From: Sanghuangporus weigelae
Lineage: Eukaryota; Basidiomycota; Agaricomycetes; Hymenochaetales; Hymenochaetaceae
Direction: 5' to 3'
DNA length: 64,000 bases
Assembly (NCBI GenBank): GCA_033182465.1
Contig: CP137319.1
Span: forward strand, 744,001-808,000
Positions 36,490-47,442 of this stretch are shown one piece after another. Below the pieces are notes generated by a model, which saw only the letters and a program-made list of their open reading frames with translations, searched no databases and was not told the DNA's origin. Position numbers and translations under genes: made by a program. How positions within the stretch are numbered: the first letter of the stretch is position 1; the number at the start of each line of letters is the position of its first letter.

Positions 36490-36984
36490 CTAGATCTTCG
36501 GTGTAGGCTCGGCGCGTCCGACGACTATAGAAGACCCTCCGGAGTTGTCGGATCCTCCTACGGCGACAGATGATCCAGCGCCATTGTCACTGCCGCCTCC
36601 TTCGACTACCTGGCTCTGCCTCTGATGTCATGGAGGAAATTAAGTAAGTGCGAGTGCAGTGACAAAAGAATCTGTCGAACAGGGTCGCACCGGGACATGG
36701 ATGATGCTAACGACGCTTTGCGTCTGTAAAGATAACGAGTCGAAGTAAGCGTCACAGGATAAAGACTCGATGTCAGATGAACATACCGGGACAAGAATGA
36801 TACTATCAGTGCTCTGCTCCTGTGAACCCAATTGGTGTACGTTTGTAATTCGCAGCAATCAAGGACGCAGGAAAGAGAAACATACACGGACTTGAACAAC
36901 GCTAGTGATAGATTGAGGGACAGCGGTCACTGCGCCGGCCAGTGTCGCGATGAAGACAGAGACGATAGAGAAATTGCAACGCAT
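36490..36984 (-). CDS. SSP-D: 98-residue secreted protein with 33-nt micro-exons
   Basis: Unknown function. Four exons (36886-36984, 36787-36819, 36691-36723, 36490-36621) of 99, 33, 33 and 132 nt splice to 297 nt. Exon 1 encodes a signal peptide (MRCNFSIVSVF... AVTAVP) and the first 11-mer PQSITSVVQVR. Exon 2 is exactly one 11-mer, EQSTDSIILVP. Exon 3 is exactly another, TQSVVSIIHVP. Exon 4 begins RQSQVV and continues as a Gly/Ser/Asn-rich tail to GRAEPTPKI. All introns are phase 0 and 63-69 nt, with GTATGT or GTGCGA donors and CAG acceptors. The repeat pattern xQSxxSIIxVP, matched exactly by exon borders, is strong internal evidence for the model. A TATA-like box lies about 100 nt upstream of the ATG. 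Confidence 0.72.
36610..36918 (-). repeat. 11-residue exon repeat in SSP-D
   Basis: Three full units and the start of a fourth, each beginning with x-Gln-Ser. Two units are complete 33-nt exons. The exon-plus-intron period is about 96-99 bp. Confidence 0.68.
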
Positions 36985-37840
36985 ATCGAGAAATGGTGCA
37001 ACGACAGATTGAGGTATGCTTTGATATTCGATTCCAGTAGTTCCTGAATGACACTGACGAATGTTGCTGGAGTATCCCTCTTTATAGGTTTCTCAACCCC
37101 TGAGATATCGGACGTCAGTATGACCACGTAGCTTATACTTACGGAAGGCAACCGAGAGTGAAGAGAAAGGAATATCTGCTCAGCGTTCATCCAAGAAATT
37201 GTCCACAAGGTGTTAACATTATTCCGGACTTGCCTTTTGAATTTACTGAGTCTATCCTGTCACTACTAACATATTGCACATGAATACGGTTCCGTCAAAA
37301 CCGGAACATAGCTTGTCTTCGGCAGCTGGCTGGCACCAACGGGTACGAGATCGTATACTCTATGGTGCTAAAACTTCCAAGTCTTGGTCTTGACAAGCTG
37401 CAATATATCAGACAGATGCACCGTAAGGGTGGTGTTTGCCTTAGATTCCGGGCGATATCCTGATGGAAGTGCGAGAAGTCATCGAATGGATATTTCTTGT
37501 TCCAGAGCTGCATAAGTGCTTGCTGTCGACTAGAAATTCTCGGGAACCGGAAAGTAACTCGCGTCCTAGGCGGCTCGCAAGCCAGATGACATGAAGTCAG
37601 GTATCTACTAGTTATGACGCATGCTGATGCGCGTCCGATGCACAACCCTGTCCTGGGAGGCTGGAGCTCTTTGCGAATAGAACGGATGATCGTATGACAA
37701 TTCACTTCTCGTTCGTTCCACTCTCATCATTCGGAATTGAAGTCCTTTGCAATCTTGCACGACGGACGTTGCTCGAGGTTCGCCTACCGTGCTTTTCACC
37801 TTGGAAGGACACTCCGAGTAGTTAATAAAGTGTGTGCCTT
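36985..37840. other. SSP-D upstream region and spacer
   Basis: About 860 bp. A TATA-like element (TATAAAG on the gene strand) lies near 37080. The minus-strand frame 37295-37705 (136 codons) has no signal peptide or domain, and I do not call it. Confidence 0.45.
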
Positions 37841-37903
37841 TAGCGATAGTAAGCTGTATTTTCCATGATGCTAAGGTCTGCTGTCTCTGAATGACACTAC
37901 CGC

Positions 37904-38409
37904 TTACAAGGTAAATAACACGCGACTCTCGACCGATGACTTAAAACAACAATCAAATACAAGACTTGGACTGCGAGATGATAGTTCACGTTTCCCTTTA
38001 TGCGGACACGCCACCCCTTTACCTAATTGGCACATGTAGTCGGTACATGTACATTTATCCGTACCGAGCAACTCTGGCCACATACTCGGAACGTAATCAT
38101 CACCAATGACACGGCCAGAAAGTGCTACCCCTCCAGTATTGGAAGAGCTGACGAGAGTACCGCCGCTTGCAGCATTGGACTGGCTTTGAGCAATGTTGGT
38201 ATCCGTGCCGCTGTTGGACGCTGCCTGGCGCTGCTCGGAAAGTGAATAAGAGTAGATAATGGTGCAACGATATACCTACTTACATCGATGACGAAAGTAT
38301 CGTTAGGAGAGAGACTTGGAGCAGCGATCACCGAACCGGCCGACCCCGTTAGGAAGAAAGAAAGGAGAGTAAAGCGGAGCGCATTTGTATTGATGACTAG
38401 AATGACCAT
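37904..38409 (-). CDS. SSP-E: small secreted protein, paralogue of SSP-F
   Basis: Unknown function. Two exons (38284-38409, 37904-38230) in phase 0 splice to 453 nt, 150 residues. The hydrophobic signal region is LRFTLLSFFLTGSAG... IAAP, followed by SLSPNDTFVID. Exon 2 starts RQAASNSGTDT and is Ser/Asn/Gly-rich, then becomes cysteine-containing (CTCTDYMC, CPHK, CC). The ancestral ATG, aligned with MRFT of SSP-F, is here out of frame (ATGCGCTCC). The only in-frame ATG lies ten codons upstream, giving an N-terminal extension MVILVINTNA. The Cys-rich end may be a true domain or read-through into former 3' flank, since it extends past the region that SSP-F encodes. No palindrome was found upstream. 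Confidence 0.5.
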
Positions 38410-38685
38410 TTATGCATCCAGCAAGGTCCAGACAGAAAAAATTATTAGGCCAAAGCGGATGCGCGCAGCTTGGGCGTACCGGGATAAATGCAGTAAGCTG
38501 ATATGTACGGTATCGCTTCCGATTTTCACGAACCCGCGAATGCCGGAATGCATCAATTTTGCGGTTAGCAGATCCATATGCTTAGTCGGTTACACGAAGA
38601 ACATTGAGTAGATCAGAAAATTTGACTGACTGTGAAGCACCTCTAATAATTTGACATTCCGCACGACCCTCACGGGTTCGGCTTT

Positions 38686-38900
38686 TGAGTTACACCTGTT
38701 GTCGTCGATTTCATCCGAGGTACAAGCCCTGAACAGGACCGGGCAAAAGTTCGTTCTGGACTCGAAGAGTTCTGGTCGGAGTATGAAATCTCTTCACTTG
38801 ATTGGACAGAGGATCATCGTTTCGCTTAGGACTTCGAAGTCATTCCCATAGTCTGGGATTCGTCTCATATCTACCTCGTTTCATAATCAAAGCTCAACCT
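38686..38900 (-). pseudogene. Relict of the HGH1 3' end in the left duplicate
   Basis: On the minus strand this piece aligns with the last coding part of HGH1 (39846-39950). The HGH1 text ...HETRQ then LLRASASNEDSDDD is matched here by YETR followed by a stop and, after an insertion, LFRACTSDEIDDN. It lacks the HGH1 stop region and most of the gene, so it cannot function. It shows that the duplication took in the end of HGH1 together with the SSP-E/F ancestor. Confidence 0.6.
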
Positions 38901-38947
38901 AGAAAATACTCTCATTATGGCGAAGTTGAACTATTACTGCATGTTTA

Positions 38948-39950
38948 TAGCGATAAGCTGTATTCTCCATGTTTCTAATCTCTGCCGTCTCCGAGAACGG
39001 CGCTGCAGCTAGCAAGGCAATAAACATGCGACACCCCAAGAATCGTTTACAAAATGCGGTCACGTCTTCTAAGCAGGCACATGCAATCAGTTTACGTCGA
39101 TTCTTCTGTAAAATAAGAACTCTGGTCGCCCACTCAAAACTCAGCCATGCCGCTCCTCCAGAATCGGAAGAGCTGAGCACCACCTGAGCTGACATTGTCG
39201 GATGTGTCTGATCCGGGTGAAGGACCGATCGGAGCTGCCTGCCGCTGTTCGACATAATAGCGAGTAAAAAAAAAAGAAGTAATGAAACGGTATTTCTATT
39301 CACCTTCATCGCGAGGGTATCATTGGGAACGGGGCCTGGAGCAGCGGTCGCCGAACCAACTAGCGCCGCCAGCAAGATAAGCAGAAATGCAATAGTGAAA
39401 CGCATCTGTGAGGAATATTGGTTTGATATTCGAAGGATGGATTGATACTCGAGCTAAATATCTATGCTGGGATGATTATAATGACTAGAGCGTAGGGAAT
39501 TCACAATTTATACGTTCAGCGAGATCCAGACATTGAGTTGGTCTTCCGGAAAGCGAAGTGGCTGCACGAGGTGAACGGGACTACTGGCAGCAAGGCCCGG
39601 AAACAGAAATATAATTTGACCAAGCGTACATGTGTAACTTTTCTTGTCCGAAAGCAGAGGAAGCTGGTAAATTTGGCGATGAACGGATCCACGAAACCCG
39701 GGACGCAACAACTGTGCGACTGGCAGGTGCTTGTGAGAAGATACGTAGTTTTCAGAACGAAATTATCCTGGGCTGGTTGTGACACAGCTGTAGCGATCTT
39801 GCATTCTGCTTGAGCTTTACGGGCGCCGCTTTTGGGTTACATTTATTACACTTCAACGATCTTATCGTCATCGGAATCTTCGTTTGAGGCAGAAGCTCTG
39901 AGCAGTGGGCTGCCTAGTGTCTGCCTCGTTTCATGCTCGGGGTCTATCTT
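38948..39950. repeat. Segmental duplication, right copy (SSP-F plus true HGH1 3' end)
   Basis: Partner of the left copy at 37841-38900. It runs into the intact HGH1 gene, so this is probably the original arrangement and the left copy the derivative. Confidence 0.62.
39134..39405 (-). CDS. SSP-F: short secreted protein, paralogue of SSP-E
   Basis: Unknown function. Two exons (39304-39405, 39134-39244) in phase 0 splice to 213 nt, 70 residues. The signal peptide is MRFTIAFLLILLAALVGSATAA, followed by PGPVPNDTLAMK. Exon 2 begins RQAAPIGPSPGSDTSDN, parallel to RQAASNSGTDTN of SSP-E. After GGA the two differ by 5 nt, so SSP-F leaves the SSP-E frame and ends QLFRFWRSGMAEF. The other frame stays open to 38899 with SSP-E-like SSSDSGG residues, so SSP-F looks C-terminally truncated relative to the shared ancestor. 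It may be a short functional form or the start of decay. Confidence 0.5.
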
Positions 39951-41592
39951 GCCGTGAGTCCATCCGTCGCCTTCTACTTCTTCGATCGGTTTCTCTTCTC
40001 CTTTCAATAAATTCACTAGTCTTTCTATATCATCTCGTACCTAGAAAATGAACATGAAAATCGTGATCGTGGGGATGCTACTCGTTGACATACCCTTTCG
40101 CTCTGCTCGGACAGATGGAGTGTTCGGATAATTTCGTATACGCCATTCGCTCGCAAGCATTCTCTCCCAGCTCTGGTAGCGCAGAGCAGAATTAAGGCTT
40201 CAACGTGAGTCAAGCGCAATACTTCATCCGGCTCGCGTTTCTTCGAGTCCGGCAGAAGCTGGAGTGCAGGATGGAGTTTTTCTTGGTCCTGATGAAACGC
40301 GAGCATTAATTTCCGGCAGAGATTGAAAGCTGATTGATCAAACTAGCGCTCACTTCCAGATCGTATTCTTCGGGTCCTGCCAACGGTGATAGAATGTACG
40401 GCAAGGCGTTTATACCAGGAGCTGTGATGTTGGAGGGGGGAACAGCAACGAATTCCGTCTCTGGTAAGAGTATTGCTTTGTGTGCAGGGACGTGAAATGA
40501 GCAATGCCTGTTTAATAAATGGTTTAATATAGCCCTGGGCATGCAGCGATACTTCCTACTTTATCGTTGAGGCGACACCACCTCTCCGGATAGTATCCTG
40601 ATGCTCGGTGAATACAACGAGCTGTGACAATGGATACTCAAGTTCGCCCTCTGTTGTTGTCTCGAGAACGTTTGTAGACCTTGCGGTGAGGAAGAATATT
40701 CGACCGGCAGGCGCCTTGCTCAGAGATTATGAATTTGAGTCCTCATTAGATAGCAGATTAATCATGCCCATTACGAACCATTGTGATGTTGGCAAAGACG
40801 CTTGCAAGGAAGTGAAGCTCCCCCTTCCGGTTTCGCTGCTCCGGAGACGATCCGGTCTTAGCAGCTTGCACAAATGCTTGTACCATTAATGGCAATGCAA
40901 GGACATCCTTCGTTTTCCCGGAGACGGATGGAGATGGTGGACTGCTTGTGCCGCTCTGGGACGCAGGAACGTAGTAGAGAAGTGAAGCAAAGGGAGCCAT
41001 TATGACGGGTACCATAAGAGATATCAAAGTAGCACAAGCAGACGGTGATGAAGATATATTTGACAGAAGCATTGAAGCAAGGTCCGCAAGGATCGAGGTA
41101 GGATTCTGGGGTGTTTAGTTAGAACAAGTAAACGAAGCAGCTTTGACACAGACTGACGAGTATGTAGGAGACAAGAAATACAAGAAAATCAACCTGGGCT
41201 AGCGATGGTTTAAGGAGCGAATTATCCGAAAGGTTTATTAATGCACGGAATGCATCATGAGCGATTGCCTATAATTTGATCGTAAGCGGAATAAGTTCAA
41301 GAGCGTATATAATCCGTCACAATACCAGTTGATCCCGACAAAGTAACTTCAGATCTCGGACACACTCGTTCTCTATTCGATTTGAAAGGCCCCCGCCGCC
41401 TATTCCAGCGAAAAATACATCCCTGTTTGGGGAACCCTTCGCTGTGTGCCCGAGTAAGTTAGTGAGAGCAATTTGGCGAACTTGTGGGTTCCTATCATGA
41501 AGAAACGGTAGCAACTACGCGAAGGATAGCGTCAGGAAGCTGGAATTTCCTTCTTGATAAGACCAATCTACCTCCTTGAGGCCGTCTTGCAT
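39846..41592 (-). CDS. HGH1: Hgh1, eEF2 folding chaperone (armadillo-like)
   Basis: In yeast, Hgh1 binds newly made eEF2 and hands it to chaperonin TRiC and Hsp90. Several exons. The start MQDGLKE joins, across an intron, to LLPFLHDRNPQVRQIALTNLLGHT, an ARM-repeat opening typical of Hgh1. Later segments include AIAHDAFRALINLSDNS, ASVFANIT, RIFFLT, EFVAVPPSNITAPGINALPYILSPLAGPEEYD and the family signature LHPALQLLPDSKKREPDEVLRLTHVEALILL followed by RANGVYEIIRTLH. It ends SNEDSDDDKIVEV. The signature near the C-terminus settles the identity. It is divergent from SPT20. Its 3' end lies inside the right copy of the segmental duplication. Confidence 0.94.
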
Positions 41593-41789
41593 TTTGTTGA
41601 CACTACAGCCTCTATGAAGAACAGGGTATGTGCAACATATTCACGACCAGGCTCGAAATTTCTGTAAGCATCGCACAGCCGCACGTGGTTCATTCCACTG
41701 GTCACGCACATCATCTGCGGTACGGACCCACTCAAACAAACGCGCTCAGGCTGCCACTGACGGCCTCTACTACGACGTCGACGCCTGTG
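41593..41789. promoter_or_regulatory. Bidirectional promoter, HGH1 / SPT20
   Basis: A 197-bp gap between divergent start codons. An open frame upstream of and in phase with the SPT20 ATG exists but lacks conserved residues. Confidence 0.45.
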
Positions 41790-44204
41790 ATGGCGAGCGG
41801 CTATAACGTAATGCGTGATGATGTTGCATTGTTAGAAGAGAATGAGCGTTCCCCGCCGTCGTTCTCTGTGCATCTTTATCCTGATCATTGGACTTTAAAT
41901 ACTGGTCCGAAGTTCTCATACAATAACCCAATATCGGTACAGGACGTGTTGCTTTATTGCATACCATTCACTGAATGCAGTTCTTTCAGACTCTGCTGGA
42001 CGATATCAGAGCACTCAGGATTCCTACAGACTTCATCAAGATTTTCGATGATGCTGGAATATCATTTTACAACGGTTAGTCGTTGTGGCACGACCGGTCT
42101 CGTCCTTTGGGTGGCTAACGCTTATGAAACAGGATGTCTGATCGTTGAAATTTTGGACTTTCGACCTGCAAGGGTGAAAGAGCCTGTATTGGAGAAACCA
42201 GATAAGCAACGAGTTGTACTTCGGCCAAATGGCGAGACAGTCTGGGCAGATATTTGTATTATGAATGCAAAATTTGGTTCAAAGTGGACGGATATGGACG
42301 CACTGGAAGTCGAGTCGAAGCTATTGGTGAGCTGATGGACCTATCTTTGTCGTGTCACTTGATGCTCAGCAAGCTATTTAAGCTATCGACTTCGAATCCA
42401 TTGTGTCTTAGTCCTGACCCGTCTCTAATGCGTACTGTCAACAGTATTCTTCGCGTCTCCACTCCCAGTATTCCCAATTCTCTCAAGCGAAAGGCTGCTC
42501 CTATGGTCGATTTGGAAGAAGATGAGACAGAGAAAGCCAAACGGGCAAAGATCATGCAGTTCATGAACCCGCAGTTTAGTCCTTCTCGGAAACCGTTTGT
42601 TCCAAAGTGCGGTCGATTGGTAACTCTGGAAATCTCTTACTGACATGTACTCAATTCAGCTACAAAATACTCAATACAATCGAGCAGCATCGAGCGACAA
42701 AGTCGCAGACTTCTCAGAGACCGTCTAATGGAGCTGACCCGGGCAATCAAGCTACCGTGATTCCTCCACATGTCCAACAAGTTCCTGATAAAGCAAGTTC
42801 ATGTGTCTCTTTCTAACGTCAATTCACAGCTAATACACGATCTAGCAGTCCATATCCACCGTTGTCCCTCACCTGACTACAGCGTACTCGCAGCCAAATA
42901 CGATACCGCATCAGCCTGCGCCGATAACGGCGCCACAGACACAAGCTCCACCTCAATTGCAACAAGTTATCGATCCTTCTCAAAGAGCGACTCCCTCGAA
43001 GCAACAACAGGCTTCAAATGCCGCTGCACCCCAGCGTCCACCCTCGCGACCTGCGACTGGTCCGCAGATGAATAACTCTAACCAGCAGGCGCAGATCCAA
43101 GAACAGCAAACAACGCAACCCACTGCATTTAACCCTCCCTTACCTCCTCCAGACTATTTGAATCCACCTCCTGCGAGTAGACGTCGTCCATCGCTAGCGA
43201 TCAACCCATCTACACCTGCTGGACAAAGCATTTCATTACCAGCTCAACAGGCCGTGAACCAAATTCAGTCGTCGCAAACTCAGGCTCAACCGCAGCAGCA
43301 GCGACCGACCTCTTCTCAAGCCCCATCTCAACCACAGAGGATACCTCTGCAGGCGCAAACGCAGCCAACGCGTTCAGCACAAATGCCACCTAATATGTCC
43401 TTGCAAGCCATGCAACAGCACGTGAGGAACATGCAGTTTCAACACCCGAATGCTCCTGCGGTTCCGATGACTCAAACTGCGGCAACAATTGCTGCGATGC
43501 AAAGACAAAACTTAAACGGTCGGAACACTCCCATCAGCAGAGCAAATTCGAACGCATCACCTGCTCCGTCTTCCACAGCAGCGGCCCAAAGTCCCATGCT
43601 CCCAGCGGCTGCAGCGACGATGTCCAGGCAGAACACACCGGTTGCGACTAACACACAAGTTGCACGTGGTAGTCCTCTTGCCGGGAACCATCCGGTTGCC
43701 GCGCGAGCAGTTATGGCGCAGAGCGGACCTCAGCAGCAGCAACCACAGCAGCCGATGCCAGGTACCCAGCCAGTTATAATGCAGCCTGGAGCAGCAATGA
43801 ACCCAGCGTTATATCAACATTATCAACAGCAGCGTCTACAAGCTTATTTTGCACAACAAGCCCGCCAACAAGCGCAAGCTCAGATGCATCAGCAAGGTCG
43901 TCTCGCATCTGCAACCCCGCAACCGCAGACAAATCAGCAGTCTGGGATTGCCCAGCCACAGCAGACAAACCAGGAACAAAATGCCGGCACACAGCAGCCA
44001 TTCAGCGTCCAGATACCGCCTCAAGCTTTCAATTACATGCAGATGCATCCGCAACAGTATTTATGGACGCAGAGGGCTATGGGCCGTGGAATGCCACAAG
44101 TCCCGCCAAGCGGTCAACAGCAGATACCTGGCATGCCACCAGGCATGTCATTGCAGCAAATGCAAGGACTAGGAAGAGGCGGGGGTCTCCCCCAAAATCG
44201 TTGA
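41790..44204 (+). CDS. SPT20: SAGA complex subunit Spt20
   Basis: Structural subunit of the SAGA co-activator, needed for complex integrity. The conserved N-terminal Spt20 domain is split by introns: MASGYNVMRDDVALLEE, PPSFSVHLYPDHWTLNTGPKFSYNNPISV, LLDDIRALRIPTDFIKIFDDAGI, GCLIVEILDFR, then LRPNGETVWADI and, after more introns, LSPDPSLMRTVNSILRV. A basic stretch (AKRAKIMQFMNP) follows. The last ~410 residues (42957-44204) are extremely Gln/Pro/Ala-rich with runs of QQ, as common in Spt20 tails and transcriptional activators. I set the start at the ATG 41790 because the conserved region begins there; the frame is open further upstream. Confidence 0.9.
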
Positions 44205-45905
44205 CACGTTTCACCACTCTGAATTGAATTTCTGTAGCATCTGACTTTTCGCACGATTGCACTATAATTATGTGTTTTGGAATTGCTATCGCATACGCAC
44301 TTTTTTGTAGCCTTACTAGATTAATCATGACGAACATCTCTCCCATCCCATCATGGAGTAGACCGCTCTCTCACCGCCTGCGACAGTGGATTTTCCCATG
44401 CCCGATCGAAATGATGTTTATCAAGATGTCGAAGAAGACGAGGAGAAGTGCGGAAGGGAAGCTGCTATTCATGCACATGGCCGCCGCGAAGCCTTGCCGA
44501 TCTGCAAATCCTCTTCTCTTCCTTTCTGTGGTCTCTCACTGCCCAAGAAAGGACATTTCTTTTCTCGAAGCGTCTTCTACCCGGCGTCTATTCCCCCAGG
44601 TGAAGGTCGTTTGAGGAAAACCAATGGTCAGGATGTTTGGTTGGCAGCAGATACAAAGGGAATGCTGGGGGACCCAAAGAGGTGTCTTCTTCGTTAGCAT
44701 AACGACCCGATAATTCAACACCCTGCCGCTCAAAGTCCACACTAGTCAACTAGATCAAGCGAACTAAAATTGCGTTCACCAGCAATCCAATGGCATATCG
44801 TAGGAAACGCTCGACAAAACTACATTTAGTCACTTATTATTCATGTGTCCGGAGTCGTCGGCATGCCGTGGTGTGAGCCTCGTGTTACAACGCCATCAGC
44901 TTCGGTAGATAATTGCGTTTTACATCGTGCATCATATTTAAAACGCCTGCTAAAGATATGCCTATGAGTTGGCAGTCAATTGAGTTTTCAATTGAGTTAA
45001 TGTTGAAGGATGAGGCGAACGTTACTGTTTCATATATTTCCCGGGCGCCTCAAACTCTCTGCTCCATCCAGACGTATAGTCTGATTTCAGGGGCTGAACA
45101 TCTATGTTCCTCCATCATAAATGCCTCCGAAAGAAGCCATTCGAAGTCCTTCTGTGGTTGCCCGTATCAATCGAAGACCCGACGACGCACATCAGCGCAT
45201 TCCCACCGCGGGGCTTTCAGGTTCCCTCATTTTGTTGATCCATAGTAACGCAAGACGTAACTGAATATACGCCAAGCTAGCAGCCGCGTGTTTCATGCCA
45301 GCTAATTGGTTTGTCAAGCGCTTCGCGAGACCAACAAGATTAGAATTAACGTAAACGCAAAAGCCGCAATGGAAGACGAAGACAATAAGGATGTGATAAA
45401 GTATAGACTCTAAAAGGGAGTGATCGTGAGCAGAAGCGTCCGAGTAGTGGTTACGCCATGTACTGACATAGACACATTTCAATAAAAATAATCGTTCTGT
45501 CCAAGTTGATCGCCCTCCTGTCTCTACTGATACACGTATTAACGTGTTTGGTGCGCAGATCTGTGGTTGTAAGGTCGGTTTCCTCATTGTGGCATACCAC
45601 GTAATGCCGCGAGTCCCAAATATCCTATTGATGTTTTCGCAACCAGAGCGACTGGTCTACTCTGTCGCCTTGGAAAGCAGATGATAAAAGAATCGTCGCT
45701 CAAACGCGTCAGCGAAACAGCCAATCGTAGACCTGATCTCTGGTAGAGTAAATAGCGGGAGCAGACATAATGTAGCCTATAAACAACGTGAAGTTGCGAT
45801 TTGCTGGACAGATTATGCAATGTTGAACCAGCGATTAGAGGAATGAATATACGGGGAATCCAAAATGGCACGATATTAAATCCGAAAGCGGATGATCTAG
45901 TATCA
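44205..45905. other. Convergent intergenic region, SPT20 / GATA factor
   Basis: About 1.7 kb, long for this neighbourhood. Two minus-strand frames, 45192-45587 (131 codons, one hydrophobic stretch near YHILIVFVFHCGF) and 45584-45946, and a plus-strand frame 44386-44697 (103 codons) have no recognisable domain. None has support as a gene. A small unrecognised gene is possible. Confidence 0.4.
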
Positions 45906-47442
45906 TCAGTGCGGGTCTTGTGATCCATAGGATAGTTCATCATCACTACGGCCTTCAGGGCTATCGGGAGTAGGCGCCTCTTGTGCCGAAGATTGCGCCA
46001 GCGCGGTGCGGCGCTCAGACTGGTTTGTTGAGGCTTTCTTAGAGCTGTTCCCTCGCTTCTTTATCTATAATAAAATTATATCTGATCGAACATAATACCG
46101 GCGGCAGCAGGTGAGTCTGAGGCGTACCATTTTGGCATAAACCAAACCGCAAGCATTACAAAGAGTGCGTGGACCTGGTAAGGCGTTTCAGGTTCAGCAA
46201 GGCCGAAAACACGTTTTCTTGCCAGAATAATTCGAAAGAAAATTCGCTCACCAAGCGGGCCACGTCTCCATTCGGGTGTAGCTGTGGCTCCACACCCAAG
46301 GCACTTTTGCCCTTCGGAACTAGGCGCCGATTCTGCCTGATTGTTGAGATGACTTCAATATATTTATTTCAATATTAAGATCAAATTCGACACACCTGAC
46401 GTTTGGCAGGCGACTGAGGCGAAACATTTTCGAGCTCAGCGCTGTTCCTTGAATCTTCACTTGCACGTCGGTGCTCAACGGGAGCGCCTGGGGAGGAAAC
46501 TGTTTGAAGAAGCTGCAACCCAAGCTTGGCAGCCCGAATCATGCTATCGATCTCGTCAATAGTGTCTGGCGAGCCGGGTTGACTGACGACTTGACAATCA
46601 TTGTACAATTGGCTGTACGTATTGCATAACTAGCGCGAATAAGCAATTTTAGTGGTGAGTTTAAGGGTGGATGAATTTGGTCGAAATACCTTGTTGAAGT
46701 CCAGTTGAAAAGAGCCGCCTGCACTTAATGGTGAAGCATGGTAAGGTCGCCCAGATTCCTGCTCCCGGCTCTTGCCCTTAGACGAAGGTGATAAGTCACC
46801 CGACAATGAGCCGCGTTCTTCCGGGTGAATATTAGTTGATGCAGTGTTATATTGCTGTTGGGCGTATGGTCGAGTGTCAATCTGTGGGCTTCCCGCGACG
46901 TCGCTGCGAGCAGGGACAAACATAGGCTGGACCGTATCCGGAGTGAAGGCTTGCGGAGAGTGCCATTCCTCTTCCGTTAGAACATATGGCGGTTGAGAAT
47001 AAGGAGGTGCGTATGTTGATCCAGGAGTATTATACTGAGCTATAGGTTGGTTTAGTGTCGAATACGCTGTCGGAGAGGCAGTGCGCATCGGCGGAAGCGA
47101 AGAATGGCTGTATTGACTAATTGGTTCGTAAGAACCAGGCTGGTAAGGATATTCGTATGAAGGGAGGCCAGAGGGTGTATATTGTGGTCTTGTATCTGGA
47201 GATATGTGTGGGTGCTGAGGAACTGAGCTAGTACTTGAGACCGGCGGCGGGAATTCGGGAGAAGCATCGCTGCCAGGATACTGCTGCGGCTGACGCATGC
47301 CACCCAACGCGTCACCAAGAGACGAGTATTGAGTTTGTCGGGCAGATTGAGGCGCGCCATACATTGTTCTTCGCCCTGCAGAAGAGTAGGGGACCGCGCT
47401 GGCCAGATGTGATCGCTCGTTCGAGGGCGGCGGAGGAGACAT
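45906..47442 (-). CDS. NsdD-like GATA-type zinc finger transcription factor
   Basis: Single C-terminal GATA finger, CLGCGATATPEWRRGPLG joined across an intron to PRTLCNACGLVYAK (C-x2-C-x18-C-x2-C), followed by a basic segment (MIKKRGNSSKK). This spacing and the LVYAK end fit the fungal NsdD/SUB-1 group, which controls sexual development. About 480 residues. The first 270 residues are Pro/Ser/Tyr/Gln-rich and disordered (MSPPPPSNERSHLAS start). A middle exon has an acidic helix, DTIDEIDSMIRAAKLGLQLL. The stop is at 45906-45908. The finger is certain; orthology with NsdD is inferred from finger type and position. Confidence 0.92.

Larger units (their letters stand above)
37841..38900. repeat. 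Segmental duplication, left copy (SSP-E plus HGH1 3' fragment)
   Basis: Directly repeated with 38948-39950. Matching landmarks are TAGCGATA followed by AAGCTGTATT (37841 against 38948), the SSP-E/SSP-F genes, an AGATCCAGACA/AGGTCCAGACA stretch after the start codons, a GGCTTTTGAGTTACA / CGCTTTTGGGTTACA stretch, and CTCGTTTCAT at the far end. The copies are diverged and contain indels, so this is an old event. Confidence 0.65.

Noticed and set aside
37295-37705. 136-codon minus-strand frame as a possible seventh secreted gene
   Set aside because: It has no signal peptide, no repeat text of the cluster and no intron at the expected place.
26824-39845. Transposon origin for the gene-poor middle block
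   Set aside because: I found no transposase, reverse transcriptase, terminal inverted repeats or target-site duplications. The repeats seen are exon repeats, a minisatellite and one segmental duplication.
44386-45946. Three open frames of 103-131 codons between SPT20 and the GATA gene
   Set aside because: No recognisable domain, no signal peptide and no consistent splice partners. Listed only as an unexplained long intergenic stretch.
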